A program made the translations under genes and the position numbers. A stretch of 64,000 nucleotides of DNA, from NCBI RefSeq assembly GCF_014212495.1, contig NZ_JACKZC010000002.1, positions 124,001-188,000 on the forward strand. The letters are read 5' to 3'. Positions 18,005-26,117 of this stretch are shown one piece after another; position 1 is the stretch's first letter, and each line of letters opens with the position of its first letter. The DNA comes from Pontibacter sp. Tf4 (lineage in GTDB: Bacteria; Bacteroidota; Bacteroidia; Cytophagales; Hymenobacteraceae). The notes under the pieces were generated by a model. The model was not told the DNA's origin. It made no database searches and worked only from the letters and a program-made list of their open reading frames with translations.

Positions 18005-18306
18005 ACGTGACGTTCTTAAACCGCTGCACGCGGCTGCATACTGCTTGTTAAAATACTAAACCGGAATTATGTTTTTTATATACCCCTAAGTAACAGGTAT
18101 GTTACCATTATCCGGTTTTATATACTATTTTCTTTATACTTTAGTGATAGAATATGGAAAAATCATATTTACAGATTTTAAAACAGTGCAATTGCTAAAA
18201 TATAGGATATAAAAAATATACTAAAACAGGCCAACCTGTAGGCGGGTTTTCCGTTCAAGTAGCTTGTAACACCTTGTGTAGTACACACAGACTAACAGTA
18301 AACCCT
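18005..18306. other. 302-bp A/T-rich spacer
   Basis: No gene seen. AAACCGGA (near 18057) and TCCGGTTT (near 18111) are inverted, enclosing a smaller GTAAC-AGGTAT-GTTAC dyad near 18091. They may be operator or leader structure, but nothing firm can be said. Confidence 0.4.
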
Positions 18307-18690
18307 ATGAAATTTTTTATACTTATAGTTGCCCTTGGCCTGACAGCTTCTTCAGGTTTTGCACAGCGAATTACCAGAGGAGATGACGGGCTTGATAAAA
18401 AAGTGCTGTCCGTGGAAGTAGCGGGACCAACATTGCTTACCCTTGAAATGACCCGGGAATTAAATCTGACAGAAGAACAACAAAAAGAAGTGCAGCTCCT
18501 GAACGAACAGCGCTACCAGCAGTTGCAGCAATCGGAGCAGGGCGACCAGTACTACCTGGCTGTACAGAAGGTGCATCTGCAGAACGACAAGGCACTGATG
18601 AAAGTACTGAAACCCGAACAACTAAGCAGGTTTTTGGAACTGGAAGGCAGGCAGAACATGCTCCACCTCACCGAACTTGGAAACGACTAA
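18307..18690 (+). CDS. Small secreted protein with LTEEQ helix
   Basis: A 127-aa exported protein starting at the ATG at 18307 (MKFFILIVALGL), chosen over an upstream in-frame ATG because the signal peptide begins here and ends near GFAQ. The mature part is mostly helical and contains LNLTEEQQKEVQ, like one copy of the LTxxQ motif of Spy/CpxP periplasmic proteins, and then HLQNDKALMKVLKPEQL. A periplasmic or secreted role is likely; function unknown. Confidence 0.72.
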   Translation: MKFFILIVALGLTASSGFAQRITRGDDGLDKKVLSVEVAGPTLLTLEMTRELNLTEEQQKEVQLLNEQRYQQLQQSEQGDQYYLAVQKVHLQNDKALMKVLKPEQLSRFLELEGRQNMLHLTELGND

Positions 18691-18694
18691 AAGC

Positions 18695-18719
18695 AAAAGC
18701 CCGAATTATTCGGGCTTTT
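18695..18719. terminator. Bidirectional terminator overlapping a stop codon
   Basis: Stem AAAAGCCCGAA / TTCGGGCTTTT, loop TTA. The loop is the stop codon of the minus-strand lipoprotein gene, and one arm encodes its last residues. Confidence 0.85.
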
Positions 18720-19107
18720 TTACTTTATCAGGGTAATTGTACGTTATTTCCGAAACCTTGCCCAGCGAGTTGATGCGTACCTCCGCGCGGAAAGCATCCG
18801 AAAGGGTAGTGGCATCCGTGCATTGCGAACCGGGCTCTAAGTAGTAATAGTAAATGCGCTGGCTGCGCTTCAACAGGTCTTCCTTGTCCGGCTTGCCCAA
18901 AACGTTTCGTACCACATATTCCTTTTTGCCATACAGCTCTTTCCGGATCTTTTCGAACTCCGGTGTCAGGTTGCCGCGCTCGCCTTTGCAGGCATTCTTA
19001 TCTGCTTTCCAGCTATCGCTATCAAATCCTTTTAAACTTTCAGGGGTGCTGCAGGCCACTGTCAGCAGGCAGGTAACTATAACCAGGAGGGTGTTCAGCT
19101 TTTTCAT
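18706..19107 (-). CDS. Small lipoprotein, unknown function
   Basis: A 133-aa lipoprotein with lipobox LTVAC (Cys19). The mature domain has two more Cys residues that could form a disulfide (NACKGERG and GSQCTDAT) and a VVRNVLGKPDKED segment reminiscent of the BamE/SmpA fold. It is probably held at the outer or inner membrane facing the periplasm. The BamE likeness is weak. The last residues KKPE are encoded within the terminator stem. Confidence 0.7.
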   Translation of the reverse strand: MKKLNTLLVIVTCLLTVACSTPESLKGFDSDSWKADKNACKGERGNLTPEFEKIRKELYGKKEYVVRNVLGKPDKEDLLKRSQRIYYYYLEPGSQCTDATTLSDAFRAEVRINSLGKVSEITYNYPDKVKKPE

Positions 19108-19305
19108 GCTGCAAATTAACTATAATCCTTGTTATACCTGCCATCTAACATGTTGCTATGGGCTGTTTTTTACTTTTTAAGTGCCTACAGTAGCCTCTAT
19201 ATACTAATGAGCAATGGCTTGACGTTGAACTAAATACAGAAATGCATTATACTTTTTGGAGCTCCCGGGCCGGACTCTTTTTCACCTCCTCCGGAACGAT
19301 TTTTA

Positions 19306-19313
19306 TAGTTTTG
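19306..19313 (+). promoter_or_regulatory. Putative -7 element TAGTTTTG for the transpeptidase gene
   Basis: TAGTTTTGC fits TAnnTTTG and lies 43 bp before the start codon. Here the TATAGTT core motif overlaps the promoter element. Confidence 0.5.
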
Positions 19314-19356
19314 CCTGTTAAAAAACTAATTGCGTAAACAAGAAGCTCACTAAACT

Positions 19357-20163
19357 ATGCTTAGATCAGCTATTTCCCTGCTTGCACTTAGCTTATTATC
19401 TTTCAACTCGCCCATGGCAACTACCAGGCCTGTGGGCATCACCAACACAGCTACTGAAAGTGCAACGGCCCTTAACGAGAACCTGACATACGAGAAAAAA
19501 GAACTTGCCTTTGCCAGTCACCTGGAGCAACTATACCGCGATGCGGACCTGCAGAACAAAGGCCTTTCTTTCCCGGTGTTTAAAAAAGCGTACATCGGGT
19601 TTGTGAACCTGAAGCAGCGTGCACTTATCTCTCCTTCAAAATCTATCCTTACGGTGGTTGATTTCACCAAATCGAGCCGCGAGGAGCGTCTGTGGGTGAT
19701 AGACCTGCATGCCAGAAAAGTACTTTTTAACACGCTGGTAGCACACGGCCGCAACACTGGCAACGACAAAGCCACTAAGTTCTCGAACCAGCCAAACTCG
19801 TATATGAGCAGCCTCGGCTTTTACGTGACCGATAAAACGTACTATGGCAAGCATGGCCTGTCGCTGCGCCTGCAAGGCATGGATAAAGGCTTTAATACCA
19901 ATGCCATGCAACGGGCTATAGTTGTACACGGTGCCGATTACGCCACTGCCGACTTTATTAAGCAATATGGCCGCCTTGGCCGAAGCCTTGGTTGCCCGGC
20001 TTTACCGCGCGAAATTTCAAAAGAAGTGATAGATGTAATTAAAGACGAGACCGTACTTTTTGTGCATCATAATGATAAAACCTATAGTTCAGATTTCCTG
20101 GATATGGAGAAGGCCGTAGAGACTTTTGCAGCCGGCATGCCAGACAACAGCATCACTATCTGA
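19357..20163 (+). CDS. L,D-transpeptidase-family murein enzyme (YkuD_2)
   Basis: A 268-aa exported protein with a signal peptide (about residues 1-20). The catalytic domain spans about 95-245: WVIDLHARKVLFNTLVAHGR, His191 in VVHGADYA, and Cys213 in GRSLGCPALP, the HG...SxGC catalytic pattern of L,D-transpeptidases in the YkuD_2 subfamily. It would act on meso-DAP peptide stems in the periplasm, either 3-3 cross-linking or tethering; the exact reaction is unknown. Single gene with its own promoter and terminator. Confidence 0.88.
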   Translation: MLRSAISLLALSLLSFNSPMATTRPVGITNTATESATALNENLTYEKKELAFASHLEQLYRDADLQNKGLSFPVFKKAYIGFVNLKQRALISPSKSILTVVDFTKSSREERLWVIDLHARKVLFNTLVAHGRNTGNDKATKFSNQPNSYMSSLGFYVTDKTYYGKHGLSLRLQGMDKGFNTNAMQRAIVVHGADYATADFIKQYGRLGRSLGCPALPREISKEVIDVIKDETVLFVHHNDKTYSSDFLDMEKAVETFAAGMPDNSITI

Positions 20164-20185
20164 AAGTTGGCTGAAACTATAGAAA

Positions 20186-20221
20186 CAGAAAAGCCTCTGC
20201 TTAACGGCAGAGGCTTTTCTG
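20186..20221. terminator. Bidirectional terminator
   Basis: 15-bp stem CAGAAAAGCCTCTGC / GCAGAGGCTTTTCTG, followed by a T run. Confidence 0.88.
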
Positions 20222-20239
20222 TTTTTTAATGAGTACTAC

Positions 20240-20437
20240 TTATGTCTGATCTTTGGTGGTCTTCACCAGGCTGATGCCGGCAAAGAAAAAGATGAGACCG
20301 ATAATGAACGGAATGGCGGATGTATATTTACCCACCGCTGCGCCATCGCCACCCATCAGGAAGGCGTATGCCCCCCAAATAATACCGATAATACCCAGTA
20401 TGGTAAGCAGGGCGCCAAAGGTTCTTTTCATATTCAT
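20240..20437 (-). CDS. Small two-helix membrane protein
   Basis: A 65-aa protein with two membrane helices (about 7-28 and 40-58) joined by a Gly-rich loop GGDGAAVGKYTS and a charged tail. No family was assigned. A second ATG two codons in is an alternative start. It ends at the terminator shared with the transpeptidase gene. Confidence 0.68.
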   Translation of the reverse strand: MNMKRTFGALLTILGIIGIIWGAYAFLMGGDGAAVGKYTSAIPFIIGLIFFFAGISLVKTTKDQT

Positions 20438-20872
20438 AGTTTCTATGTTTTGGTTCAGTGGGCTACCGCATCAGTAGCCTGCGTACAGGTAATACGATAA
20501 TCCTATAGTTAGGTATAGCAGTTTACGCGTAAAATGTGCAGGGCGTGGTTGCAGGGCTATAATTGCCTATAGTTGCTGCACTAACTGCTTCGTACTGGTG
20601 GATCAAAAGTTTTCTGATAGAGTTAGTTACCACTCGATTGCATTCTGTCTATAGTTAGCGTACCACAGGCAATGCAAGAAGTGTGGCCCGAAGGGCTTCC
20701 GGATGGGCTCATCTCATAGAAAATGTTCAAAAAGCAGGCATAAAACAAAACTTTCCGAAAAACTTAATGTATAAGAAAACTGCAGTTTACTGCAATCGCT
20801 TCCCTTTACGCAGTTCTGCTGCGGGCATACTTGCTTTATTAAAAACAAACTTAAACTTGTAAGCTAACTATA
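20438..20872. other. 435-bp spacer
   Basis: No gene seen. It contains CTATAG cores at 20503, 20567 and 20649 and a promoter-like site just before the next gene. A GGCCCGAAGGGCTTCCGGATGGGC-type GC-rich stretch lies near 20686. Confidence 0.5.
20831..20859 (+). promoter_or_regulatory. Putative promoter TTG-N18-TAAACTTG
   Basis: A -33 TTG at 20831 and TAAACTTG at 20852-20859 (7 of 8 to TAnnTTTG with a free N pair), only 13 bp before the start of the Ser/Gly-rich gene. Confidence 0.4.
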
Positions 20873-21067
20873 ATGGCTACTAAAAACGACAATCAGAAAG
20901 GTGGTTCTTCGAAGTCCGGATCGTCTTCGTCAACCTCTGCTAAAACAAGTGCTAACAAATCAACTACTTCAAAAAGCTCTGGTGGCGCTTCAGGCTCATC
21001 ATCAGGCTCTTCATCAAAATCTTCAGGCAGCGGCTCTGGTTCATCCGGATCTAAGTCAGGAAGATAA
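20873..21067 (+). CDS. 64-aa Ser/Gly/Lys-rich low-complexity protein
   Basis: The product starts MATKNDNQKGG and is otherwise almost only Ser, Gly, Lys, Thr and Ala, ending GSKSGR. No hydrophobic residue follows the start region, so it should be fully disordered and positively charged. It has a promoter-like site upstream and a strong terminator 35 bp downstream, which argues for a real gene despite low complexity. It might bind nucleic acid or act as a hydrophilin-like stress protein; both are guesses. Confidence 0.6.
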   Translation: MATKNDNQKGGSSKSGSSSSTSAKTSANKSTTSKSSGGASGSSSGSSSKSSGSGSGSSGSKSGR

Positions 21068-21102
21068 CTGATTTAACTATAGCCGCCTTCCGGTGGCTGC
21101 AG

Positions 21103-21130
21103 AAAAAACTAACCCGCAGGTTAGTTTTTT
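21103..21130 (+). terminator. Terminator of the Ser/Gly-rich gene
   Basis: 12-bp stem AAAAAACTAACC / GGTTAGTTTTTT, loop CGCA, T-rich 3' side. Confidence 0.85.
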
Positions 21131-21194
21131 TTGTGCCCTATCTATTCCTTAATTTCATCGTATCAGAACCATCACCAACTATAACTTCACCCTG

Positions 21195-22106
21195 ATGAAG
21201 CAGACCGGATCACCTGAAAACATCCTTTTTGTGATAAACCCCATCGCCGGAGATATAGACAAAACCGACCTGGTAGAGCAAATAGAAGAGATCTGCAGGG
21301 AACATGACATCCGGTACCACATTTATACCACCACCGGCCACCAGGACAGCCAGCAAGTGAAGGAACTGATAACCGAAAAAGGGGCGGAGGCAGTGTTTGC
21401 GGTCGGCGGCGACGGCACGGTAAGCATGGTAGGCGCTTTGCTGATCGATCGGAACATACCGTTGGGTATAATTCCGCTGGGTTCGGGCAACGGCCTGTCC
21501 AAAGACCTGCATATACCACAGGATACAGAAGATGCCCTGGAACTGATCTATCGGCACACGGTGCGCAACATCGATACACTGGACATAAACGGGCAGCCCT
21601 CCATTCACCTGGCGGATCTGGGTTTTAATGCGCTGGTTGTAAAGCGTTTCAGCGAAGGAGAGAGTCGAGGGCCGGGCGCCTATGCCTGGATCGCGCTGCA
21701 GGAATACCTGAGTTATGAACCAAAGTTTTACCGCATCGAAACCGACAACGAGCATTTTGAAGGCGAGGCGTTTATGGTAACTATAGCCAACGCCAATGCC
21801 TTCGGTAGCAACGCGGCCATTAACCCGTCGGGTATTCTGAACGATGGCCGCTTCGAGATCTGTTTGATCGAACGTTTCCCGAAAACAGCCGGCATCGGCA
21901 TCCTGTACAAGCTATACACTGATAGCATTGATACCTCTGTTTACACCCGAAAACTAACTTGCAGGAGCGCCACCATTTACAACACAGACCACGAAGTGAT
22001 GCACATTGACGGTGAGCCGGTAGAGCTGGGAACGGAAGTACGTATCCATATAAAACCGAAAAGCCTGAAAGTGCTGCTACCGGCACCCGACCCGGATGCT
22101 GCATAA
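21195..22106 (+). CDS. Diacylglycerol kinase-family lipid kinase (YegS/DgkB-like)
   Basis: A 303-aa cytosolic lipid kinase. The nucleotide-site motif GGDGTVSMVGALL and the IPLGSGNGLSKDL motif of the DAGK catalytic domain are present, followed by the beta-sandwich C-terminal domain. Family enzymes phosphorylate diacylglycerol, sphingosine-like bases or other lipids; Bacteroidota sphingolipids make a sphingoid substrate possible. It is convergent with the next gene with only two bases between stop codons and no separate terminator. Confidence 0.88.
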   Translation: MKQTGSPENILFVINPIAGDIDKTDLVEQIEEICREHDIRYHIYTTTGHQDSQQVKELITEKGAEAVFAVGGDGTVSMVGALLIDRNIPLGIIPLGSGNGLSKDLHIPQDTEDALELIYRHTVRNIDTLDINGQPSIHLADLGFNALVVKRFSEGESRGPGAYAWIALQEYLSYEPKFYRIETDNEHFEGEAFMVTIANANAFGSNAAINPSGILNDGRFEICLIERFPKTAGIGILYKLYTDSIDTSVYTRKLTCRSATIYNTDHEVMHIDGEPVELGTEVRIHIKPKSLKVLLPAPDPDAA

Positions 22107-22108
22107 GC

Positions 22109-23338
22109 TTACACTTCGGCCTGCTGCGGCACAACTATACTTTCCAGCTTTTTCCGGAAGATTACCTCGCCTGTGCCAGGTGCTGCACCGCTGTTGGGAG
22201 CTGGTACCACGTGTATTTCCAGCCATATTTCACCGGTGTAGTAATAATTGAGCACGATAAACCCGGGCTGCTCTAAAGCAAACGTGGAACTGCCGCCTTT
22301 TTTAACGAACGCTGTTTTACTGCCCGAGCCGCTAACCAGATAGTGATTGCCGCGCTTTTCGAAATATTGCAGGTTGTGGTCGTGGCCGGCAACGTAAATA
22401 ATGTTCTGATACCGGTGAAAGATCTGTAGCAGCCGTTTGCGCATTTTCTTGTACCGCTTATGCGACATATCTTCATTCGCCCCGAAAAACTTGCGGTAGA
22501 ACGGGTACAGGGAGCCCAGTATCGGCAAGGGTATAAGGAAGCGTTTGTGCGCTGCCGTAAGCGGGAACACATGTTGCTTGATGGTGAATTTACCGCCATG
22601 CAGGGCGTTGCTGTAAAGCGGGTGGTGGCCTGCTACAACTATACGCTGGTGCCGGTTCCTGCGCAGCAGGTTGTTCAGGTTGATGTAGAATTCCTCGATA
22701 TCGGCGTAAGGGCAGTTGTATTTTTTGCCTAACGGTTTTTCGCCGCGTTGTACCCACCATTGGGTGTTTATCACGAGCAGCAGCAGACCTTCTGTAAGTT
22801 GTATGGCTACAGGGCCGGGGCAGCCGTGGGCTGGTAGGTAGCTTTCCGGGTTTTGCAGGGCCTCTACAATATATTTTTCCTGGCGCAGCATATACTGGTA
22901 TCCGTCGGGGCGGCCTTTGTTCCAGTCGTGGTTGCCGCTCAAAAAAGTGCAGCGAGTATTGTACTGCTGAAGTTGGTTCAGTATGGTTTGCAGGCGGGTT
23001 TCAGCCATTGCGCGGTGCCGGTGTCCTTCGGGCGGCAGGCCTACCGGGTACAGGTTATCTCCCAGAAATACCGCCATACCTGCTTCCGCATTTTCCTGCT
23101 GCCAGCGTTCAAAATAAGTCAGTACCGGATCAGAACCGTTGGTGGCTACCGCGCCTACATCACCCAGCATAGCCAAGGAGTAAACTTTTCCCGAGTCGGG
23201 AGGAAGCTGTGATTGGCGCCAGCCCACATCGGCAAGTTTATAGTACGGTTTGCGCCGGTACTTCCTTTCCTGCCAGTAACTAAAGAGCAGGTAAGCCGTG
23301 AAAAGCGTTGGCACTATGATCAGGAAGTATAAAAGCAT
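22109..23338 (-). CDS. Membrane-anchored metallophosphoesterase
   Basis: A 409-aa calcineurin-like phosphoesterase with an N-terminal membrane helix (about 1-19) and a periplasm- or surface-facing catalytic domain. Metal-site motifs in order: AMLGDVGAV, FLGDNLYP, SGNHDWNKG, VAGHHPLYS and VAGHDHNLQYF. The signature GNHD and GHxH elements are intact. In the first motif Asp-x-His is replaced by GDVG, a pattern found in some branches of the family. Substrate unknown. Confidence 0.85.
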   Translation of the reverse strand: MLLYFLIIVPTLFTAYLLFSYWQERKYRRKPYYKLADVGWRQSQLPPDSGKVYSLAMLGDVGAVATNGSDPVLTYFERWQQENAEAGMAVFLGDNLYPVGLPPEGHRHRAMAETRLQTILNQLQQYNTRCTFLSGNHDWNKGRPDGYQYMLRQEKYIVEALQNPESYLPAHGCPGPVAIQLTEGLLLLVINTQWWVQRGEKPLGKKYNCPYADIEEFYINLNNLLRRNRHQRIVVAGHHPLYSNALHGGKFTIKQHVFPLTAAHKRFLIPLPILGSLYPFYRKFFGANEDMSHKRYKKMRKRLLQIFHRYQNIIYVAGHDHNLQYFEKRGNHYLVSGSGSKTAFVKKGGSSTFALEQPGFIVLNYYYTGEIWLEIHVVPAPNSGAAPGTGEVIFRKKLESIVVPQQAEV

Positions 23339-23413
23339 GGATGAAGTAAGAAAGTTAGTAAGTTAAAAAGTTTTGAAGGTTTTATTCTTTCATCATTATT
23401 CATTCGTCATTAA

Positions 23414-24049
23414 TCAAAACTCCGGTGGTTTCAGGGATTTGAAGTGGCCGTTCTGTTTTATTCTTTCCTTCAGGCGTTCGGTTTCCTGCACGATGGGCAA
23501 AATGTTTTCGAGGTGCTGCAGGATGATCTCCTGCCGGTCGCTTTCGCGTTGTATCTGCAGCAAGGTGTATTCCTGTTCCAGGCTCAGGCCAAGCTGGTGG
23601 GCAATGGTAAAGCTGGTGAAATCATCTGTCAGGTTATTTGCCAGGCTCATTAAACCCAACACGTCGTATAGTTGCTGCATCAGCTCTTTTATGCGGGTCT
23701 TGGTGATGATGTCTTCGTCGTTTTCATAAACTATAGTTTCCACTTCGCCGCCGGCGTATAACCTGCCCGGTGCAGTCTTATCAAAGCTGACGATCTTAAA
23801 TGTGCGGATACCCTTGCTGCGGATATCCATTTCGTCGTTGTCGTATTTCTTCTCAATGCTTAATATCGTTACTTCGGTGCCATAGTTGCCAACAGCATTT
23901 TTAATGAAAGGAGGGATGCCAAAAGTTTTGCCCTGCTGCACACAATCGAGCACCAGTTGTTTGTAGCGGGGTTCAAAAATATGCAGGTTCAGCTTTTCGC
24001 CGGGGTATACCACAATATTTAACGGAAATAAGGGCAGGTACTCTGACAT
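23414..24049 (-). CDS. LON substrate-binding-domain protein
   Basis: A 211-aa protein made only of the N-terminal LON (PUA-like) domain: MSEYLPLFPLNIVVYPGEKLNLHIFEPRY and GIPPFI motifs, without AAA or protease domains. Such stand-alone proteins are common and may bind peptides or act as adaptors. It is 75 bp downstream of the phosphoesterase gene on the same strand; the spacer is an AAGTTAGTAAGTT-type repeat. Confidence 0.85.
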   Translation of the reverse strand: MSEYLPLFPLNIVVYPGEKLNLHIFEPRYKQLVLDCVQQGKTFGIPPFIKNAVGNYGTEVTILSIEKKYDNDEMDIRSKGIRTFKIVSFDKTAPGRLYAGGEVETIVYENDEDIITKTRIKELMQQLYDVLGLMSLANNLTDDFTSFTIAHQLGLSLEQEYTLLQIQRESDRQEIILQHLENILPIVQETERLKERIKQNGHFKSLKPPEF

Positions 24050-24164
24050 TGTATTGCTTATTAAGTTACAGCCAAATGGTTAAGTTTAATAACCCTTACG
24101 TATGGCCTGCACGCTGCAGTTGAGTAAGGTCTAAATTTAACCGGAAAAAATCCGGCGAATACTA

Positions 24165-24172
24165 TACCTTTG
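24165..24172 (+). promoter_or_regulatory. Putative -7 element TACCTTTG for mtgA
   Basis: TACCTTTGC fits TAnnTTTG exactly and lies 23 bp before the start codon; no clear -33 TTG. Confidence 0.5.
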
Positions 24173-24195
24173 CGCCCTCAATCTGGAAAGCTTTT

Positions 24196-24936
24196 ATGAG
24201 TAAGAAGCGTATTGGCCTGCGCACTGTAAAAATAGTATTTGTGAAGTTGGTTCTCAGCCTTTTTCTGCTGAGCATTGCCTGGGTGTTGCTGTATAAATGG
24301 ATAGATCCGCCTACTACGCTGCACATGGTAAAGCGCCGCGCCGAAGCAGGTAAAGCCGATAAAAACGACCCGACCATCAACTATAGATTTGTGGACCTGG
24401 ATGAAATGTCGGAGCAGTTGCCTTTGGCGGTGGTGGCTTCCGAAGACCAGTTGTTTCTGCTGCATAACGGCTTTGATATGGAAGCTATAGTTGATGCCTT
24501 TAAACGCAACCGGAAAGGCGGCAACATACGCGGTGGCAGCACCATCAGCCAGCAGGTGGCCAAGAACGTATTTCTGTGGCATGGCCGTAGTTACCTGCGC
24601 AAAGCTGTAGAAGCTTATTTTACCGTACTGATAGAGCTGATCTGGGGCAAGCAACGCATTATGGAAGTGTACCTGAACATTGCTGAAATGGGTGATGGTG
24701 TATTTGGCGTTGAAGCTGCCAGCCAGCTGTATTTTAAAAAATCTGCCAAGGATGTGGGCCGACAGCAGGCGGCCTTGCTGGCGGCAGTACTACCGAACCC
24801 GATAAAATACAGCGCTAAAAACCCGAGTGGGTTTGTATTGCGCAAACGTGGCCGTATTGCACGGGCCATGGGGCGTTTAGGTGGCACCACTTACATCAAA
24901 ACTATACTACCAGCCCATAATGAAGCTCAGAACTAA
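24196..24936 (+). CDS. mtgA: Monofunctional peptidoglycan glycosyltransferase
   Basis: A 246-aa inner-membrane enzyme with one N-terminal helix (about 13-33) and a GT51 domain that polymerises lipid II. Motif 1 ASEDQLFLLHNGFD holds catalytic Glu83; motif 2 GGSTISQQVAKNVFL and motif 3 with KQRIMEVYLN are complete. No transpeptidase domain is present, as expected for MtgA. Its end overlaps the start of the following lipoprotein gene by 17 bases, so the two are probably translated together. Confidence 0.95.
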   Translation: MSKKRIGLRTVKIVFVKLVLSLFLLSIAWVLLYKWIDPPTTLHMVKRRAEAGKADKNDPTINYRFVDLDEMSEQLPLAVVASEDQLFLLHNGFDMEAIVDAFKRNRKGGNIRGGSTISQQVAKNVFLWHGRSYLRKAVEAYFTVLIELIWGKQRIMEVYLNIAEMGDGVFGVEAASQLYFKKSAKDVGRQQAALLAAVLPNPIKYSAKNPSGFVLRKRGRIARAMGRLGGTTYIKTILPAHNEAQN

Positions 24937-25405
24937 CTTTCTTATAGTTGCCGCCTTCGGGCTGCAGTTTATAATGGCAGGTTGCCAGCCGGCCAAGTCT
25001 GTCGCAGATTCGCAGCAGCAAACTATAGTTCAGCCTGATGCTGTTGCACAGGTTAAACAGGTATTGGCCGACCAGGCTGCCTGTTGGAGCAACGGCGACC
25101 TGGAGTGTTACATGGAGGGCTACTGGAAATCGGACTCGCTGTTGTTCGTTGGCAAAAGCGGGCTGACCTATGGCTGGCAGCAGACCCTAGACAACTATAA
25201 ACGCCGTTACCCCGATGTAGCGGCTATGGGCAAGCTGAACTTTGACCTGAAAGAAGTACGCCAGCTGTCGTCGGACAACATACTGGTAGTTGGCAAGTGG
25301 CACTTGCAGCGCGAACCAGCCAAAGGCAATTTAGAAGGCCATTTTTCGGTCATCTTCCAGCGCTTTGCCGATGGCTGGAAGATCGTGGCTGATCACTCAA
25401 GTTAA
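24920..25405 (+). CDS. DUF4440/SnoaL-like (NTF2-fold) lipoprotein
   Basis: A 161-aa lipoprotein starting at the ATG at 24920, inside the end of mtgA. The lipobox is IMAGC (Cys22). The mature part has the NTF2-fold outline of DUF4440: VKQVLADQAACWSNGDLECYMEGYW, TYGWQQTLDNYKRRYP, and VIFQRFADGWKIVADHSS. Proteins of this type bind small ligands or act as enzymes; no function can be assigned. Overlap with mtgA suggests an envelope role. Confidence 0.82.
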   Translation: MKLRTNFLIVAAFGLQFIMAGCQPAKSVADSQQQTIVQPDAVAQVKQVLADQAACWSNGDLECYMEGYWKSDSLLFVGKSGLTYGWQQTLDNYKRRYPDVAAMGKLNFDLKEVRQLSSDNILVVGKWHLQREPAKGNLEGHFSVIFQRFADGWKIVADHSS

Positions 25406-25413
25406 GTACTAAC

Positions 25414-26043
25414 TTACTGCAAAGGGTGTAGATTGCTATAGTTACGCCAGTACTTTTTCAGCTGCAGGGGTTTTCTTTTTGCCAGCATCCTAGCGGCACA
25501 ATCCGATGCAACTATAAGTCCGCCCGCCATCATAATAATATCCTTCAGCACCAGTCGCCCGACCCCCGATAAATAAGGGAAGCCGAATTGTGGCGTCGGG
25601 AAATCGCCGCCGAGGTTGGGCACATACACTTCGGGAGTCGTGATCAGGAAAGACAACGTTACCAGCGACATCCCGAACGTTAAAAGCCCGCCGACAACTC
25701 CGGTAGCAGGCAGCCAGATACCCAGCAGCGTCAGGGTGCCTATCGTGATAATAACAGCGCCTAAGGCATAAGAGAAAATATAGGTGTTGTTTGCCTCATG
25801 CCAGTCCACATTTCTCTGAACGGTCTTGCCTTCCGGGTTTTTATATTGCTGATACTCCGGCGCATCTTTGCTGTAGAAAAAGGACATGAACGGGCTGTTC
25901 GCTACGAACGGTACAATTCCATCAGCCTCATACTGAAATGCCTTCAGCCCGCCTATCCAGGCCATCACAACAAAGATGGAAATCCGGATAAAATGTATGA
26001 AGTTCGATTGGTTTACAGCCAGCAGCTTTAAGAGCTTTTCCAT
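25414..26043 (-). CDS. DUF417 (YkgB/RclC-like) membrane protein
   Basis: A 209-aa inner-membrane protein with four or five helices. The start NFIHFIRISIFVVMAWIGGLKAFQYEADGI and PFVANSPFMSF match the YkgB/RclC family. In E. coli RclC belongs to the reactive-chlorine response under the AraC-type regulator RclR. Here an AraC-family gene lies directly upstream on the same strand (74 bp), the same kind of pairing. Confidence 0.82.
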   Translation of the reverse strand: MEKLLKLLAVNQSNFIHFIRISIFVVMAWIGGLKAFQYEADGIVPFVANSPFMSFFYSKDAPEYQQYKNPEGKTVQRNVDWHEANNTYIFSYALGAVIITIGTLTLLGIWLPATGVVGGLLTFGMSLVTLSFLITTPEVYVPNLGGDFPTPQFGFPYLSGVGRLVLKDIIMMAGGLIVASDCAARMLAKRKPLQLKKYWRNYSNLHPLQ

Positions 26044-26117
26044 TTGCAGTTTTTTTTACTACAAACTTAGGGCATAAGCCGGGCGGCAGAAATGGACAGA
26101 AAAGGCTTATCCATAGA

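Noticed and set aside
24920..24936. Overlap of mtgA end and next lipoprotein as a frameshift or fusion
   Set aside because: Both products are complete with their own start, signal and stop; it is an ordinary translational overlap.
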